DNA of 64,000 nt, from positions 1,264 to 65,263 of the forward strand of contig NZ_LMDB01000022.1 of assembly GCF_001425005.1 (NCBI RefSeq), read 5' to 3'. Of this stretch, positions 16,171-25,455 are shown piece by piece; positions within the stretch are counted from its first letter, which is position 1; each line of letters opens with the position of its first letter. The DNA is from Duganella sp. Root336D2 (GTDB lineage Bacteria > Pseudomonadota > Gammaproteobacteria > Burkholderiales > Burkholderiaceae_D). The notes under the pieces are model-generated. The model searched no databases and was not told where the DNA came from. It was given only the letters and a program-made list of their open reading frames with translations. The translations under genes were made by a program, and so were the position numbers.

Positions 16171-17679
16171 ATGGACCTGAACATCCCGGTGCTGCTGGTC
16201 GACGACCGACAGGAAAACCTTACGGCGCTGGAAGCCTTGCTGGAAGAGATGCCGCTGCCGCTGCACCTGGTGAAAGCCATGTCCGGCAATGAGGCCTTGC
16301 GCCAGTCGCTCAGGCATGATTTCGCGGTGGTGCTGCTGGACGTGCAGATGCCGGAGATGGACGGCCTGGAGACGGCCGAACTGCTGCGCGCCAATCCGCG
16401 CACGCGCCACCTGCCCATCATCTTCGTCACCGCCGGCCTGCATGACCGCGTGCACCAGTTCAAGGGCTATGAAATGGGCGCGGTGGACTTCCTCAACAAG
16501 CCGATCGAGCCGGCTGTGCTGCGCAACAAGGTGGCCGTGCTGTGCGAGCTGTACGCCAAGGTCCAGGAGCGTACGCGCGCCTTGCATGAATCGGAGCGGC
16601 GCCTGCGGATGGTGATCGACAGTGCCAGCGAAGCCTTCGTTGCCACCGACAGCGAGGACGTTGTCACCGACTGGAACCATGCGGCGGAAGATTTGTTCGG
16701 CTGGCGCCGCGACGAAATGCTGGGCCAGCCCGCCGGCAAGGTGCTGCTGCCGTCTGACGGCTGCAGCCGGCGCGCGCGCCACCGCAGCGGGCGCGAATTC
16801 GACGTCGAAGTGTCGCAGTGGCAGGTGCCGCAATCGCAGCCTCCGGCTTTTGCAGCGCTGGTGCGCGATATCACGCAGCGCAAGGAGGCCGAAGAGGCGC
16901 GCCGTTGCGAGCTGCGCCAGGCCTTGCAGCAGATCGTCGAACAGGAAAAAATGGCGGCGCTGGGCAGCATCGTCGCCGGCGTGGCGCACGAGTTGAATAC
17001 GCCGGTCGGCAACCTGGTGCTGCTGGCGTCGACGCTGCGCGAGCGGGTGAGCGAACTGGCCGACAATGCGCTGGCCGGCAAGTTGACGCGCTCCTGCCTG
17101 GTGCAGGCAGCTGGCGAATGCCGCGATGCGAGCGAGGTGCTGGTGCGCAGCGCCGACCGGGCGCGCGAATTGATCGAGAGTTTCAAGAACGTGGCGGTGG
17201 ACCAGACCAGCCGGCGCCGGCGCCAGTTCGACCTGCATTCCTGCCTGCACGATATCCTGGTCACGCTGGGGCGCATGATGCGGCAGGCGAACGTGACGGC
17301 GGAGCTGCAGGTGCCGCCCGGTGTGCTGATGGATTCCTATCCTGGCCACCTGGAGCAGATCCTCAACAACCTGATCGTCAACTCCATCCTGCACGGCTTT
17401 GAGGGGCGCGGCTGCGGCAAGATATCGATTGCCGCCAGCGTGGCGGACGGCCATGTGCGCTTGCTCTACAGCGATGACGGCGCCGGCATCGCGCCGGAAC
17501 TGCAGCAGAAGATCTTCGAACCGTTCTTCTCCACCAAGGTCGGCTCCGGCGGCTCCGGCCTTGGCATGTACATCGTCAACAACCTGGTGTGCGGCGCGCT
17601 GCAAGGCAGCGTGAGCCTGGCCAGCACGCCCGGCCAGGGTGTGCAATTTGAGTTCAGGCTGCCGCTGACAGTGGGCTAA
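16171..17679 (+). CDS. Receiver-PAS-histidine kinase
   Basis: The protein has 502 residues and no membrane segment. An N-terminal receiver domain (LLVDDRQENLTALEALL; phospho-Asp in VVLLDVQMPEMDG; K in FLNKPIEP) is followed by a PAS domain (about 135-245, RMVIDSASEAFVATDSE...WNHAAEDLFGWRRDEML) and a kinase core with H-box GVAHELNTPVGN and ATP-binding boxes DDGAGIAPEL and SGLGMYIVNN. It starts 9 bases after the hybrid kinase, with GGGGAG before the ATG. It could therefore take phosphoryl groups from that kinase through its receiver and pass or remove them. Confidence 0.9.
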   Translation: MDLNIPVLLVDDRQENLTALEALLEEMPLPLHLVKAMSGNEALRQSLRHDFAVVLLDVQMPEMDGLETAELLRANPRTRHLPIIFVTAGLHDRVHQFKGYEMGAVDFLNKPIEPAVLRNKVAVLCELYAKVQERTRALHESERRLRMVIDSASEAFVATDSEDVVTDWNHAAEDLFGWRRDEMLGQPAGKVLLPSDGCSRRARHRSGREFDVEVSQWQVPQSQPPAFAALVRDITQRKEAEEARRCELRQALQQIVEQEKMAALGSIVAGVAHELNTPVGNLVLLASTLRERVSELADNALAGKLTRSCLVQAAGECRDASEVLVRSADRARELIESFKNVAVDQTSRRRRQFDLHSCLHDILVTLGRMMRQANVTAELQVPPGVLMDSYPGHLEQILNNLIVNSILHGFEGRGCGKISIAASVADGHVRLLYSDDGAGIAPELQQKIFEPFFSTKVGSGGSGLGMYIVNNLVCGALQGSVSLASTPGQGVQFEFRLPLTVG

Positions 17680-17691
17680 TTCGTCCTGGCC

Positions 17692-18549
17692 TTATTCTTC
17701 GCTGTAGATCTTTCCGCCGAATTTCAAGGCGCTGTATTCGCGCTTCGATTGCAGCAGGGGGTAGAACATCTGCTTGTCCCAGCGTTCGGCGCCGAACAGC
17801 TGGTCGTCGCGCAGGCCGACTTCGGCCGGGTAGCGGCGCGTGATGTGCGCGGTGCCGAACAGCACGTCCCAGAAGAACAGCAGGTTGCCGAAGTTGCCCT
17901 TGTAATAGCCGATGCCGTCGGCATTGGTGATGGCGTGGTGGGCGCGGTGGGTGGCCGGGGTGGAGATGGTGCGTTCCACTACCCACATCAGCGGGCGCAG
18001 GGCGCGCACCTTGTACAGCGGCTCGTCCCAGGCCCAGGCGCAGTGCGCGCCGAGGATGACGGTCTGCTTGACGATGACGTAGGCGAAATACATCCAGCCG
18101 CAGCCCAGGTAGACCATGGCGCCGGCGAACCAGATGCCGGGCATCATCAGGTAGTAAAAGAAGTTGTTGCGGTAGGTGATGCGGATGCTCATGTAGGAAG
18201 CCGAGTGGTGGGCGCGGTGCAGGGGCCACAGCTTCGGCGAATGGGAGATGCGGTGCCACCAGTACTGCGTCATGTCGTCGCCCACCAGCAGCAGTCCGGC
18301 CCAGGCCCACCAGGGCAGTGCGGCCCAGGCGTTGCGCATGGCGGGCGCCAGCCAGTGGCCCAGAGCGCTGCTGCTGAAGATGATCAGCGGCTGGGTAACC
18401 AGCAGCAGGCTGACGGTCATGCCCACTTCCAGCGCGGTATCATTGGCGCTGGCGCGCACTGTGTCGCGGTAGCGGCGGCTGGCGAATTCCGCCATGGCCA
18501 GGCCGGCAATCACCAGTGCCAGCAGCGTGTACATCATGTTGTTGTCCAT
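17692..18549 (-). CDS. Sterol desaturase / fatty acid hydroxylase family protein
   Basis: This 285-residue integral membrane di-iron enzyme belongs to the fatty acid hydroxylase superfamily. The histidine clusters are present: WWHRISHS (HxxxH), LHRAHHSASYM (HxxHH) and HRAHHAITNAD (HxxHH), between four hydrophobic segments. The family hydroxylates or desaturates lipids (sterols, carotenoids, alkylglycerols, ornithine lipids). The start at 18549 has AAGGAG upstream. It is divergent from a Crp/Fnr regulator (start 18633) across an 83-bp gap, and convergent with the kinase gene. The substrate is unknown. Confidence 0.85.
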   Translation of the reverse strand: MDNNMMYTLLALVIAGLAMAEFASRRYRDTVRASANDTALEVGMTVSLLLVTQPLIIFSSSALGHWLAPAMRNAWAALPWWAWAGLLLVGDDMTQYWWHRISHSPKLWPLHRAHHSASYMSIRITYRNNFFYYLMMPGIWFAGAMVYLGCGWMYFAYVIVKQTVILGAHCAWAWDEPLYKVRALRPLMWVVERTISTPATHRAHHAITNADGIGYYKGNFGNLLFFWDVLFGTAHITRRYPAEVGLRDDQLFGAERWDKQMFYPLLQSKREYSALKFGGKIYSEE

Positions 18550-18632
18550 GTTCCGGGTCTCCTTTTGCAAGCATGATGCAGGGCCGCGCCGGCGAAGATT
18601 GTTCAATTCCGGGCAATTCAGGATTTTTTTGC

Positions 18633-19310
18633 ATGCAGATATTCTTCAACAACCCCTGGTTCGCGCGCCTGCCGGCGCCGCAGGCCAAAGCTTTGCTGGC
18701 GTTGACGCGCAGCGTGCGCCTGGTGCAAGGCGAGGTGCTCTACCTGCAGGGCGAACGGTCGTGCGGGGCGCAGGATGGGCTGTGGGGCGTGGTGCGCGGA
18801 GCGGTGCGGCTGTCGGTCATGCATGCGGACGGCAACGAGGCGATCGTGACCATGGCCGAAGCGGGCAACTGGTTTGGCGAAACGGCGCTGCTGGCGGGCT
18901 TGCCGCGCAGCGCCACGGCCACCGCCCAGGAGGACACGGAGCTGCTGGCGGTCAGCGCCGAACGTTTCACGGTCCTGATGCAGGACGTGGTTTTCGCCAA
19001 CGCCATGGCGCGGATGGAAGCGGAGCGGCTGCATGCGGCCTTCGGCCTGATTGCCGACATGGCGATGCACAGCACCGGCACCCGCCTGGCGCGGCGCCTG
19101 CTGATGATGGCGCACGGCGACCTGACCCAGGCCGCCAGCGCGCGCAGCACCATCAGCGCCTCCCAGGACCACATCGCGATGATGCTGGGCGTCGGGCGCA
19201 CCACCCTGAACAAGGAATTGCAGGCGCTGGCCGGCTGCGGCGCGATCGCCCTGCGCTATGGCCAGATCGAGCTGCTCGACCTGGAGTTGCTGCGCGCAGC
19301 CGCGGCCTGA
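18633..19310 (+). CDS. Crp/Fnr family transcriptional regulator
   Basis: The 225-residue protein has an N-terminal cyclic-nucleotide-binding fold (LTRSVRLVQGEVLYLQGE; GNWFGETALLAGLPRSATATA), a long dimer helix and a C-terminal winged helix (SQDHIAMMLGVGRTTLNKELQALAG). The four-Cys iron-sulfur set of FNR is absent. The RxSA-like phosphate loop PRSATA is present, so a nucleotide ligand is possible. The ATG at 18633 fits family length; the longer frame from 18516 overlaps the divergent gene's leader. It is the natural candidate to control the divergent sterol-desaturase-like gene. Confidence 0.85.
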   Translation: MQIFFNNPWFARLPAPQAKALLALTRSVRLVQGEVLYLQGERSCGAQDGLWGVVRGAVRLSVMHADGNEAIVTMAEAGNWFGETALLAGLPRSATATAQEDTELLAVSAERFTVLMQDVVFANAMARMEAERLHAAFGLIADMAMHSTGTRLARRLLMMAHGDLTQAASARSTISASQDHIAMMLGVGRTTLNKELQALAGCGAIALRYGQIELLDLELLRAAAA

Positions 19311-19329
19311 CGGGGGCCTTGCGGGCGGT

Positions 19330-20253
19330 TTATTGGCGCGGCATTTCGGTACCGGCCAGTTGCGCCAGGATTTCGCGCGCCGCCTGCAGCACGCGTTGCG
19401 CGCCCGGCGACAAAGTGCGCCCGCGCAGGCGGATGGTGGCGATGTCGGCCCACAGCGGCGGCAGCGGCACCTGCACCTGTTCCAAGCGGCCCTCGGCGGC
19501 CGCCTCGGCCAGCGCCGCATGGCTGGAAATCAGCAGCAGGTCGCTTTCGGCCACCACGTCGACCAGGGTGTGCACGCTGTCGCAACTGAGCATGATGGGC
19601 AGGTCGCGTCCGGGCGGCAGGCGGAACAGCCTGTTCATCTGCGTCATCAGCACTTCGGGAATGGTGGGCGCGGCCATGCCGTAGGGCAGCAGCTCGGGCG
19701 GGGTGACGTCGTCGCGCCCCAGCAGCGGGTGGCCGGGACGGCAGTAGATGCCGCCGTACTGGCGGCATTCGTGGGTGATGATCAGGTCTTCGGCCGGTTC
19801 GATCAGGCGCACGTCGGACATGAAGAATTCCATTTCCTCGCCGCGCAGGTGGTCCAGCAGGTAGGTCGAGGTGTTGATGGTGACCGACAGGCTGATGCCC
19901 GGCTGGTCGGCGCGCACCTGGCGCAGCATGCGCGGCAGCAGGGCGCCCGAATGCAGCGGGCCGATGCCGAAGGCCACATGGCCGCTGTCGCCATTTCGCA
20001 ACAAGGACAAATCGTGTTCCATGTTGCGTACATCAAACAGCAAGCGCCGCGCGTGGTTGAAGAAGGCGGCGCCGGCCACCGTCACCGCCACGTTGCGGTT
20101 GCCGCGGTCGAACAGCAGGAAGCCCAGCTCTTCCTCCAGGGTTTGCACGGCGCGCGACAGGGCGGGCTGGCTGATGCTGACCTTCTCGGCGGCCCGCACG
20201 AAATTGCCTTCGTCGGCGACAGCCAGGGCGTAACGCAAACGCTTGAAATCCAT
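19330..20253 (-). CDS. LysR family transcriptional regulator
   Basis: This 307-residue protein is of normal LysR length. The winged helix-turn-helix is at the N-terminus (MDFKRLRYALAVADEGNFVRAAEKVSISQPALSR in two overlapping helices), followed by the co-inducer domain. The start at 20253 was chosen because MDFKRLRY is the usual LysR beginning and GAGG precedes it. It is divergent from the aldehyde dehydrogenase operon, with a 28-bp palindrome (20278-20305) next to its own start, so it probably regulates that operon in response to the operon's substrate. Confidence 0.88.
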   Translation of the reverse strand: MDFKRLRYALAVADEGNFVRAAEKVSISQPALSRAVQTLEEELGFLLFDRGNRNVAVTVAGAAFFNHARRLLFDVRNMEHDLSLLRNGDSGHVAFGIGPLHSGALLPRMLRQVRADQPGISLSVTINTSTYLLDHLRGEEMEFFMSDVRLIEPAEDLIITHECRQYGGIYCRPGHPLLGRDDVTPPELLPYGMAAPTIPEVLMTQMNRLFRLPPGRDLPIMLSCDSVHTLVDVVAESDLLLISSHAALAEAAAEGRLEQVQVPLPPLWADIATIRLRGRTLSPGAQRVLQAAREILAQLAGTEMPRQ

Positions 20254-20277
20254 GGAAAAACCTCTAGTATGCGGAAT

Positions 20278-20305
20278 ATGCATTGTGCGGATAAATACAA
20301 TGCAT
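20278..20305. promoter_or_regulatory. Palindromic LysR-type operator candidate
   Basis: ATGCATTGT and its exact complement ACAATGCAT are separated by a 10-base AT-rich spacer, in the intergenic region between the lysR gene (start 20253) and the aldehyde dehydrogenase gene (start 20384). Its position next to the lysR start suits autoregulation plus control of the divergent operon. This is inferred from symmetry and position only. Confidence 0.5.
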
Positions 20306-20383
20306 TGGACGAATAGTAGTGTCAAACACATACTCGTTTCAACGACAGCGTTAATAAAACGCGGCGCAACTGGAGACACTGTG

Positions 20384-21829
20384 ATGAAAGTTCAGGAATT
20401 CGACCCCGCCGTCGTAGGACGCTGCGCGTCATCTCTGCTCGACGTGCTGGAAGTCCAGCGCGCGGCCTTCAACGCCGACATGGTGCCGACGGCGGCCGTG
20501 CGGCGTGAACGTCTTGGCCGCCTGCAGGCGCTGGTGGCCGACAATGAGCCGGCCATCCTGGAGGCGATCAACGCCGACTTCGGCGGGCGCGCGCGGCAGG
20601 AAATGGTGCTGACTGAATTGTTCGTCGTGCTGTCGGCGATTCGCCAGCAGCGCCGCAAGCTGGGACGCTGGATGCGCCCGCGCCGCGTGGCCACCCCGCT
20701 GCACATGCTGCCCGGCTCGAGCCGGATCATGCCGCAGCCGCTGGGCGTGATCGGCAATATCGTGCCCTGGAACTACCCTTGCCAGCTGGCGCTGGTGCCG
20801 GCGGCAGCCGCGCTGGCCGCGGGCAACCGCGTGATGATCAAGCCTAGCGAACTGACGCCGGCCTTTTCGCGCCTCCTGGCGCAATTGGCGGCGCAGTATT
20901 TCGCCCCGGCCGAACTGGCGGTAATCGAAGGCGGGGTGGAAGTCAGCCGCGAATTTTCGGCGCTGCCGTTCGACCACCTCATATTCACCGGCTCCACCAC
21001 GGTCGGGCGCCAGGTCGCAGTCGCTGCGGCGCACAACCTGACGCCGGTCACCCTGGAACTGGGCGGCAAGTCGCCCGCCATCATCGACGAAAGCTGCGAC
21101 CTGGCGGAGGCCGCGCCGCGCCTGGCCTTCGGCAAATTGTTCAACGCCGGCCAGACCTGCGTGGCGCCGGACTATGCGCTGGTGCCGCGCGCGCGGGTCG
21201 AGGAATTCGTGCGCGAGGTCAGCGCGGCGGCAACGGCGATGTATCCCCGCTTTGCCGGCAACGAGCAGTACACCAGCATCATCAGCGAGCGCCATTACGC
21301 CCGCCTGCAGCAGCTGGTGCAGGACGCGGAGCAGCAGGGCGCGCGCGTGCTGCGGCTGGGCGACGCCGCGGCGGGGCCGGCCGGCGAGCGGCGCATGGCG
21401 CCGGTGCTGCTGCTGGACGTGACGCCGGAAATGGCGGTGATGCGCGAAGAGATCTTCGGCCCGCTGCTGCCGGTGGTGCCGTATGACACGCTGCAGCAAG
21501 CCATCGCCTTCATCAACCAGCGCGAACGCCCGCTGGCGCTGTACTGGTTCGGCAGGGAGCGCCGCAACTGCAGCAAGGTGCTGCACTCGACCATCTCGGG
21601 CGGCGTGACCGTCAACGACGCGCTGTGGCATGCGGCGCAGGAAAACCTGCCCTTTGGCGGCGTGGGCGCCAGCGGCACCGGCGCCTATCACGGCGAGCAT
21701 GGCTTCCTGGCGTTCTCCAAACAGAAGCCGATCTACCGGCAGGCGCGCCTGAATGGCTTCGGCCTGTTCCGCCCACCTTATGGCCGCGTATTCGATACGC
21801 TGGCCGATTTCCTGAAACGCCATATGTAA
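20384..21829 (+). CDS. Aldehyde dehydrogenase, coniferyl-aldehyde-dehydrogenase-like
   Basis: This 481-residue NAD(P)-dependent aldehyde dehydrogenase has the NAD-binding region GVIGNIVPWNYPCQLALVP, FTGSTTVGRQV, the general base in TLELGGKSPAII, the catalytic Cys in FNAGQTCVAPDY, and the end motif LPFGGVGASGTGAYHGEHG. The compact size and HGEHGF ending match the coniferyl/fatty aldehyde dehydrogenase branch. The ATG at 20384 follows GGAGAC. It is the first gene of an apparent operon with an acyl-CoA ligase, so it probably oxidises an aldehyde to the acid that the ligase then activates. Confidence 0.88.
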   Translation: MKVQEFDPAVVGRCASSLLDVLEVQRAAFNADMVPTAAVRRERLGRLQALVADNEPAILEAINADFGGRARQEMVLTELFVVLSAIRQQRRKLGRWMRPRRVATPLHMLPGSSRIMPQPLGVIGNIVPWNYPCQLALVPAAAALAAGNRVMIKPSELTPAFSRLLAQLAAQYFAPAELAVIEGGVEVSREFSALPFDHLIFTGSTTVGRQVAVAAAHNLTPVTLELGGKSPAIIDESCDLAEAAPRLAFGKLFNAGQTCVAPDYALVPRARVEEFVREVSAAATAMYPRFAGNEQYTSIISERHYARLQQLVQDAEQQGARVLRLGDAAAGPAGERRMAPVLLLDVTPEMAVMREEIFGPLLPVVPYDTLQQAIAFINQRERPLALYWFGRERRNCSKVLHSTISGGVTVNDALWHAAQENLPFGGVGASGTGAYHGEHGFLAFSKQKPIYRQARLNGFGLFRPPYGRVFDTLADFLKRHM

Positions 21830-21840
21830 CGGGTTAGCGC

Positions 21841-23472
21841 ATGCAAGCTTTGATGCAGGACCAGCCGCTGCTGATTTCTTCGATGATCGAGCATGCGCGC
21901 CGCGTGCACCCGCGTGCCGAGATTGTGTCGCGTACTTGCGAAGGCCCGCTGCACCGCAGCAGCTACGGCGAGATCGAACGCCGCGCGCGGCGCCTGGCCA
22001 ATGCGCTGCAGGCGCTGGGCGTGGCCATGGGCGATCGTGTCGGAACGCTGGCCTGGAATACGCACCGCCACATGGAGCTGTACTTCGGCGTGTCAGGCAT
22101 GGGCGCGGTGCTGAACACCATCAACCCGCGCCTGTTCCCGCAGCAGGTGGAGTACATCGTCAACCACGCGCAGGACCAGGTGCTGTTCTTCGATATCAGC
22201 TTCGCTCCGCTGGTGGCTGCGCTGGCGCCGAGGCTGGCGGGCGTGAAAGCCTTGGTCTGCATGACCGAGCGCGCGCACATGCCGCCGTCCCTGCCGGCCG
22301 GCACCCTGTGCTACGAAGAGCTGGTGGAAGGCGCCAGCGAAGAATATGCGTGGCCGCAGTTCGATGAACGCACGGCGTCGGCGCTGTGCTATACCTCCGG
22401 TACCACCGGCAATCCGAAAGGCGTGCTGTATTCGCACCGCTCGGCCTACCTGCATTCGATGGGATTGTGCGCTGCGGGCAGCGCAGCAATTTCGCACCGT
22501 GACAGCTGCTTGGTGGTGGTGCCGCTGTTCCATGTCAACGCCTGGGGCATGCCGTATGCGGGCGCGATGAGCGGCGCCAAGCTGGTACTGCCGGGACCCG
22601 CGCTCGACGGCAGCAGTATTTATGAATTGCTGCGCGACGAGCGCGTGACGATGGCGCTTGGCGTGCCGACCGTCTGGCTCGGCCTGCTCAATCATATCGA
22701 CAGCGAAGCGCGCCCGGCGCTGCAGGAGCTGTGCCTGGAGCGCATGCTGTGCGGCGGCTCGGCGATTCCGCCGGTGATGTTCACGCGCTGCCGCAACACG
22801 CTGGGCGCGACCCTGATGCAGGCCTGGGGCATGACGGAGATGTCGCCGCTCGGCACCGTGTGCTCGCTGTTGCAATCGCACGACAAGGCCAGCGACGAAG
22901 AAAAGCTGCGCGTGCAGGCGCGCCAGGGCCGTCCGGTATGCGGGGTGGAGCTGGCGCTGAAAGACGAAGCGGGGCGGCGCCTGCCGCATGACGGCATGGC
23001 GAACGGGCGCCTGATGGTGCGCGGGCCGTGGATCCTGTCGGCCTATTACGGCAGCGATGCGCCAGTGCTGGACGAGGACGGCTACTTCGATACCGGCGAC
23101 ATTGCCAACATCGACAGCGATGGCTATCTGCAGATAACCGACCGCGCCAAGGACGTGATCAAGTCCGGCGGCGAATGGATTTCATCGATCGATGTCGAGA
23201 ACGCAGTGATGGGCCATCCCGATGTGATGGCCGCCGCGGTGGTCGGCATCCCGCATGAAAAATGGCAGGAGCGCCCTTTGCTGGTGGTCGTTCCCCGTCA
23301 TGGCAGTTCCCCCGCACGCGATGAAGTGTTAGGCTACCTTGCCAGCCGCGTAGCCAAGTGGTGGCTTCCCGACGACGTGGTTTTTGTCAGCGAGCTTCCG
23401 TATTCCGCCAACGGCAAAGTGCAGAAGATGAAGTTGCGTGAGGAGTTCAAGCAGTTATATAAGCCTGTATAA
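21841..23472 (+). CDS. AMP-dependent acyl-CoA ligase, medium/long-chain (AlkK-like)
   Basis: This 543-residue acyl-adenylate-forming ligase has the P-loop [18 protein letters not shown] near residue 185, the A5 motif [10 protein letters not shown] near 322, [12 protein letters not shown] near 418, the [15 protein letters not shown] hinge near 435 and the catalytic Lys in [11 protein letters not shown] near 528. The overall form ([26 protein letters not shown]) is that of the AlkK / 3-methylmercaptopropionyl-CoA ligase group acting on medium- and long-chain acids. It starts 11 bases after the aldehyde dehydrogenase gene. Confidence 0.88.
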   Translation: MQALMQDQPLLISSMIEHARRVHPRAEIVSRTCEGPLHRSSYGEIERRARRLANALQALGVAMGDRVGTLAWNTHRHMELYFGVSGMGAVLNTINPRLFPQQVEYIVNHAQDQVLFFDISFAPLVAALAPRLAGVKALVCMTERAHMPPSLPAGTLCYEELVEGASEEYAWPQFDERTASALCYTSGTTGNPKGVLYSHRSAYLHSMGLCAAGSAAISHRDSCLVVVPLFHVNAWGMPYAGAMSGAKLVLPGPALDGSSIYELLRDERVTMALGVPTVWLGLLNHIDSEARPALQELCLERMLCGGSAIPPVMFTRCRNTLGATLMQAWGMTEMSPLGTVCSLLQSHDKASDEEKLRVQARQGRPVCGVELALKDEAGRRLPHDGMANGRLMVRGPWILSAYYGSDAPVLDEDGYFDTGDIANIDSDGYLQITDRAKDVIKSGGEWISSIDVENAVMGHPDVMAAAVVGIPHEKWQERPLLVVVPRHGSSPARDEVLGYLASRVAKWWLPDDVVFVSELPYSANGKVQKMKLREEFKQLYKPV

Positions 23473-23504
23473 AAAGCTGTAAAAAACCATTAGGAGACAC
23501 AAGG

Positions 23505-25433
23505 ATGACGAGGAAGTACAACCGTACCATGGCGCTCGCTGTGGCCGCGGCGCTGGCAACCCCACTGGCGCACGCAGATACCTTCACCACTGGCGATGGA
23601 CTGGAAGGACGCTGGTCCCTCAATATGTCGGTCGGCACCAGCATCCGCATGAAGGATGCAGACAAGAACCTGATCTCTGTACCCAACGGCGGCACGGCAG
23701 GCGCCGGCGCCGACGACGGCAACCTGAACTTCAAGAAGCACGATGCCTACTCCACCGTCGGCAAGCTGACCGGCGAACTGGAACTGAAAGGCGATACCTA
23801 CGGCATGTTCATGCGCGGCTTTGCCTGGTACGACCGCGTGCTGAAGGGCCGCGAAATGCCGCACGGGCATTTCAACAACGGCTACAAGACGAATGGAGAA
23901 CTGAGCGACACCGGCTTCGACCAGCTGTCCACCTTTGACGGCGTGGCACTGGCCGACGCCTATGTGTTTGCCAACTGGGACCTGGGCGGCAAGGCCCTGA
24001 GCGCCAAGCTGGGCAACCAGGTGATCAACTGGGGCGAATCGCTGTTCGTACCGGGCATCAACGCGATGGGCGCATTCGACACCAGCGCCGCGCGCCGCCC
24101 GGGTGCGCAGGTGAAGGAAATCCTGCGCCCGCAGCCGGCCCTGATGGCCAACCTGGGCCTGGGCAATGGCGTCTCGGTGGAAGCGTTCTACAACCTGGGC
24201 TGGCGCCAGAACGTGGTGGACGGCTGCGGTACCTACTGGTCGGCGGCCGACTCGCTGAACTGCAATAACGGCACCGTGCTGTTTGGCGACGGTACCAAGA
24301 TGAACGACCAGGGCCAGTACAACGGCGCGCCTCTGCTGGCCGGGCTGCCGGCGGCGCTGAATCCGCTGCTGGCTTCGCTCGGCCTGTCGCGCAGCATGCC
24401 GCTCAACTTCCGCATGACCACCGCGCAAAAGATCCGGCCGAAGAATTCCGGCCAGTTCGGCCTCTCGAGCCACTATTTTGCCGATGCCATCGCGACCGAC
24501 TTCGGCGTCTACTTCGCGCGCTACCACAGCCACTCGCCGATCGTCTCGGTGGTCAAGCAGCCGTCGGCCCTGCCGTCGGTGTGGTCGGGCCGCCTGGCGC
24601 AGCTGGTGAAAGCGGTGCCCGCGCTGGCGCCGAACCTCGGCGCGCTGGCCCTCCTGCCGCCGGGGAATATCGTGTGGGATTACAGCGGCGAGAACGTGAA
24701 AACCATGGGCTTGTCGGCGGCCACCGAAGTGGCCGGCTTCTCGCTGTTTGGCGAAATATCGCGCACCAAGGACATTCCGGTCCAGATCAACGCCATCGAC
24801 CTGCTGGTCGGCACCGCGCTGGGCCTGGGCCCGCAGGCCAAGCTGTTTGCCGTTGCGCGCGATCCTAACGTGCCCACCGGTACCGTGATCCATGGCTACG
24901 ACCGCAAGGACAAGACCCAGGCGCAGATGTCGTTTATCCGCCAGATCCCGCAAGTGCTGGGCGCGGATTCGCTGACGCTGCTCGGTGAAATCGCGGGCCA
25001 GAAATGGACCGGCATCGGCGATCCGAATACCAGCACGCGCTATGGGCGCGCCTTCATGTTCAACCTCGGCCCGACCGCGGCGCTGGGCGGCACCTGCCCG
25101 GCAAGCATCCAGCCGAACCCGTCGTACTGCGAGAACGAGGGCTTCGCCACCCGCACCGCCTGGGGTTACCGCCTGTCGGCCGAGATGCTGTTCCCGAACG
25201 TGGTTGCCGGCATCAACTTCAAGCCGCGCGTCTACTTCGCGCATGACGTGAAGGGCTATGCGGCGGACAACCTGTTCGTCGAAGACCGCAAGACGCGCTC
25301 GGTCGGCCTGCGTGCGGACTACAACAACCGCTATTACGCGGACATCAGCTATACCAGCTACAACAAGAGCGCCAAGTACGACCAGTTCCACGACCGCGAC
25401 AATATGCAGTTCGTGGTCGGCGCCAACTTCTAA
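23505..25433 (+). CDS. DUF1302 family outer-membrane protein
   Basis: The protein has 642 residues: a signal peptide (MTRKYNRTMALAVAAALATPLAHA), then a beta-rich sequence with alternating aromatic residues ending in VVGANF, a terminal Phe typical of outer-membrane beta-barrels. The DUF1302 pattern is visible: GRWSLNMSVGTSIR, WDLGGKALSAKLGNQVINWGESLFVPG and YRLSAEMLFPNVVAGINFKPRVYFAHDVKG. DUF1302 proteins are nearly always encoded next to DUF1329 and MMPL proteins, as here, and are thought to admit or export hydrophobic molecules. AGGAGAC precedes the ATG. Confidence 0.88.
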   Translation: MTRKYNRTMALAVAAALATPLAHADTFTTGDGLEGRWSLNMSVGTSIRMKDADKNLISVPNGGTAGAGADDGNLNFKKHDAYSTVGKLTGELELKGDTYGMFMRGFAWYDRVLKGREMPHGHFNNGYKTNGELSDTGFDQLSTFDGVALADAYVFANWDLGGKALSAKLGNQVINWGESLFVPGINAMGAFDTSAARRPGAQVKEILRPQPALMANLGLGNGVSVEAFYNLGWRQNVVDGCGTYWSAADSLNCNNGTVLFGDGTKMNDQGQYNGAPLLAGLPAALNPLLASLGLSRSMPLNFRMTTAQKIRPKNSGQFGLSSHYFADAIATDFGVYFARYHSHSPIVSVVKQPSALPSVWSGRLAQLVKAVPALAPNLGALALLPPGNIVWDYSGENVKTMGLSAATEVAGFSLFGEISRTKDIPVQINAIDLLVGTALGLGPQAKLFAVARDPNVPTGTVIHGYDRKDKTQAQMSFIRQIPQVLGADSLTLLGEIAGQKWTGIGDPNTSTRYGRAFMFNLGPTAALGGTCPASIQPNPSYCENEGFATRTAWGYRLSAEMLFPNVVAGINFKPRVYFAHDVKGYAADNLFVEDRKTRSVGLRADYNNRYYADISYTSYNKSAKYDQFHDRDNMQFVVGANF

Positions 25434-25455
25434 TAGAGACACAGGAGACAAGTAG

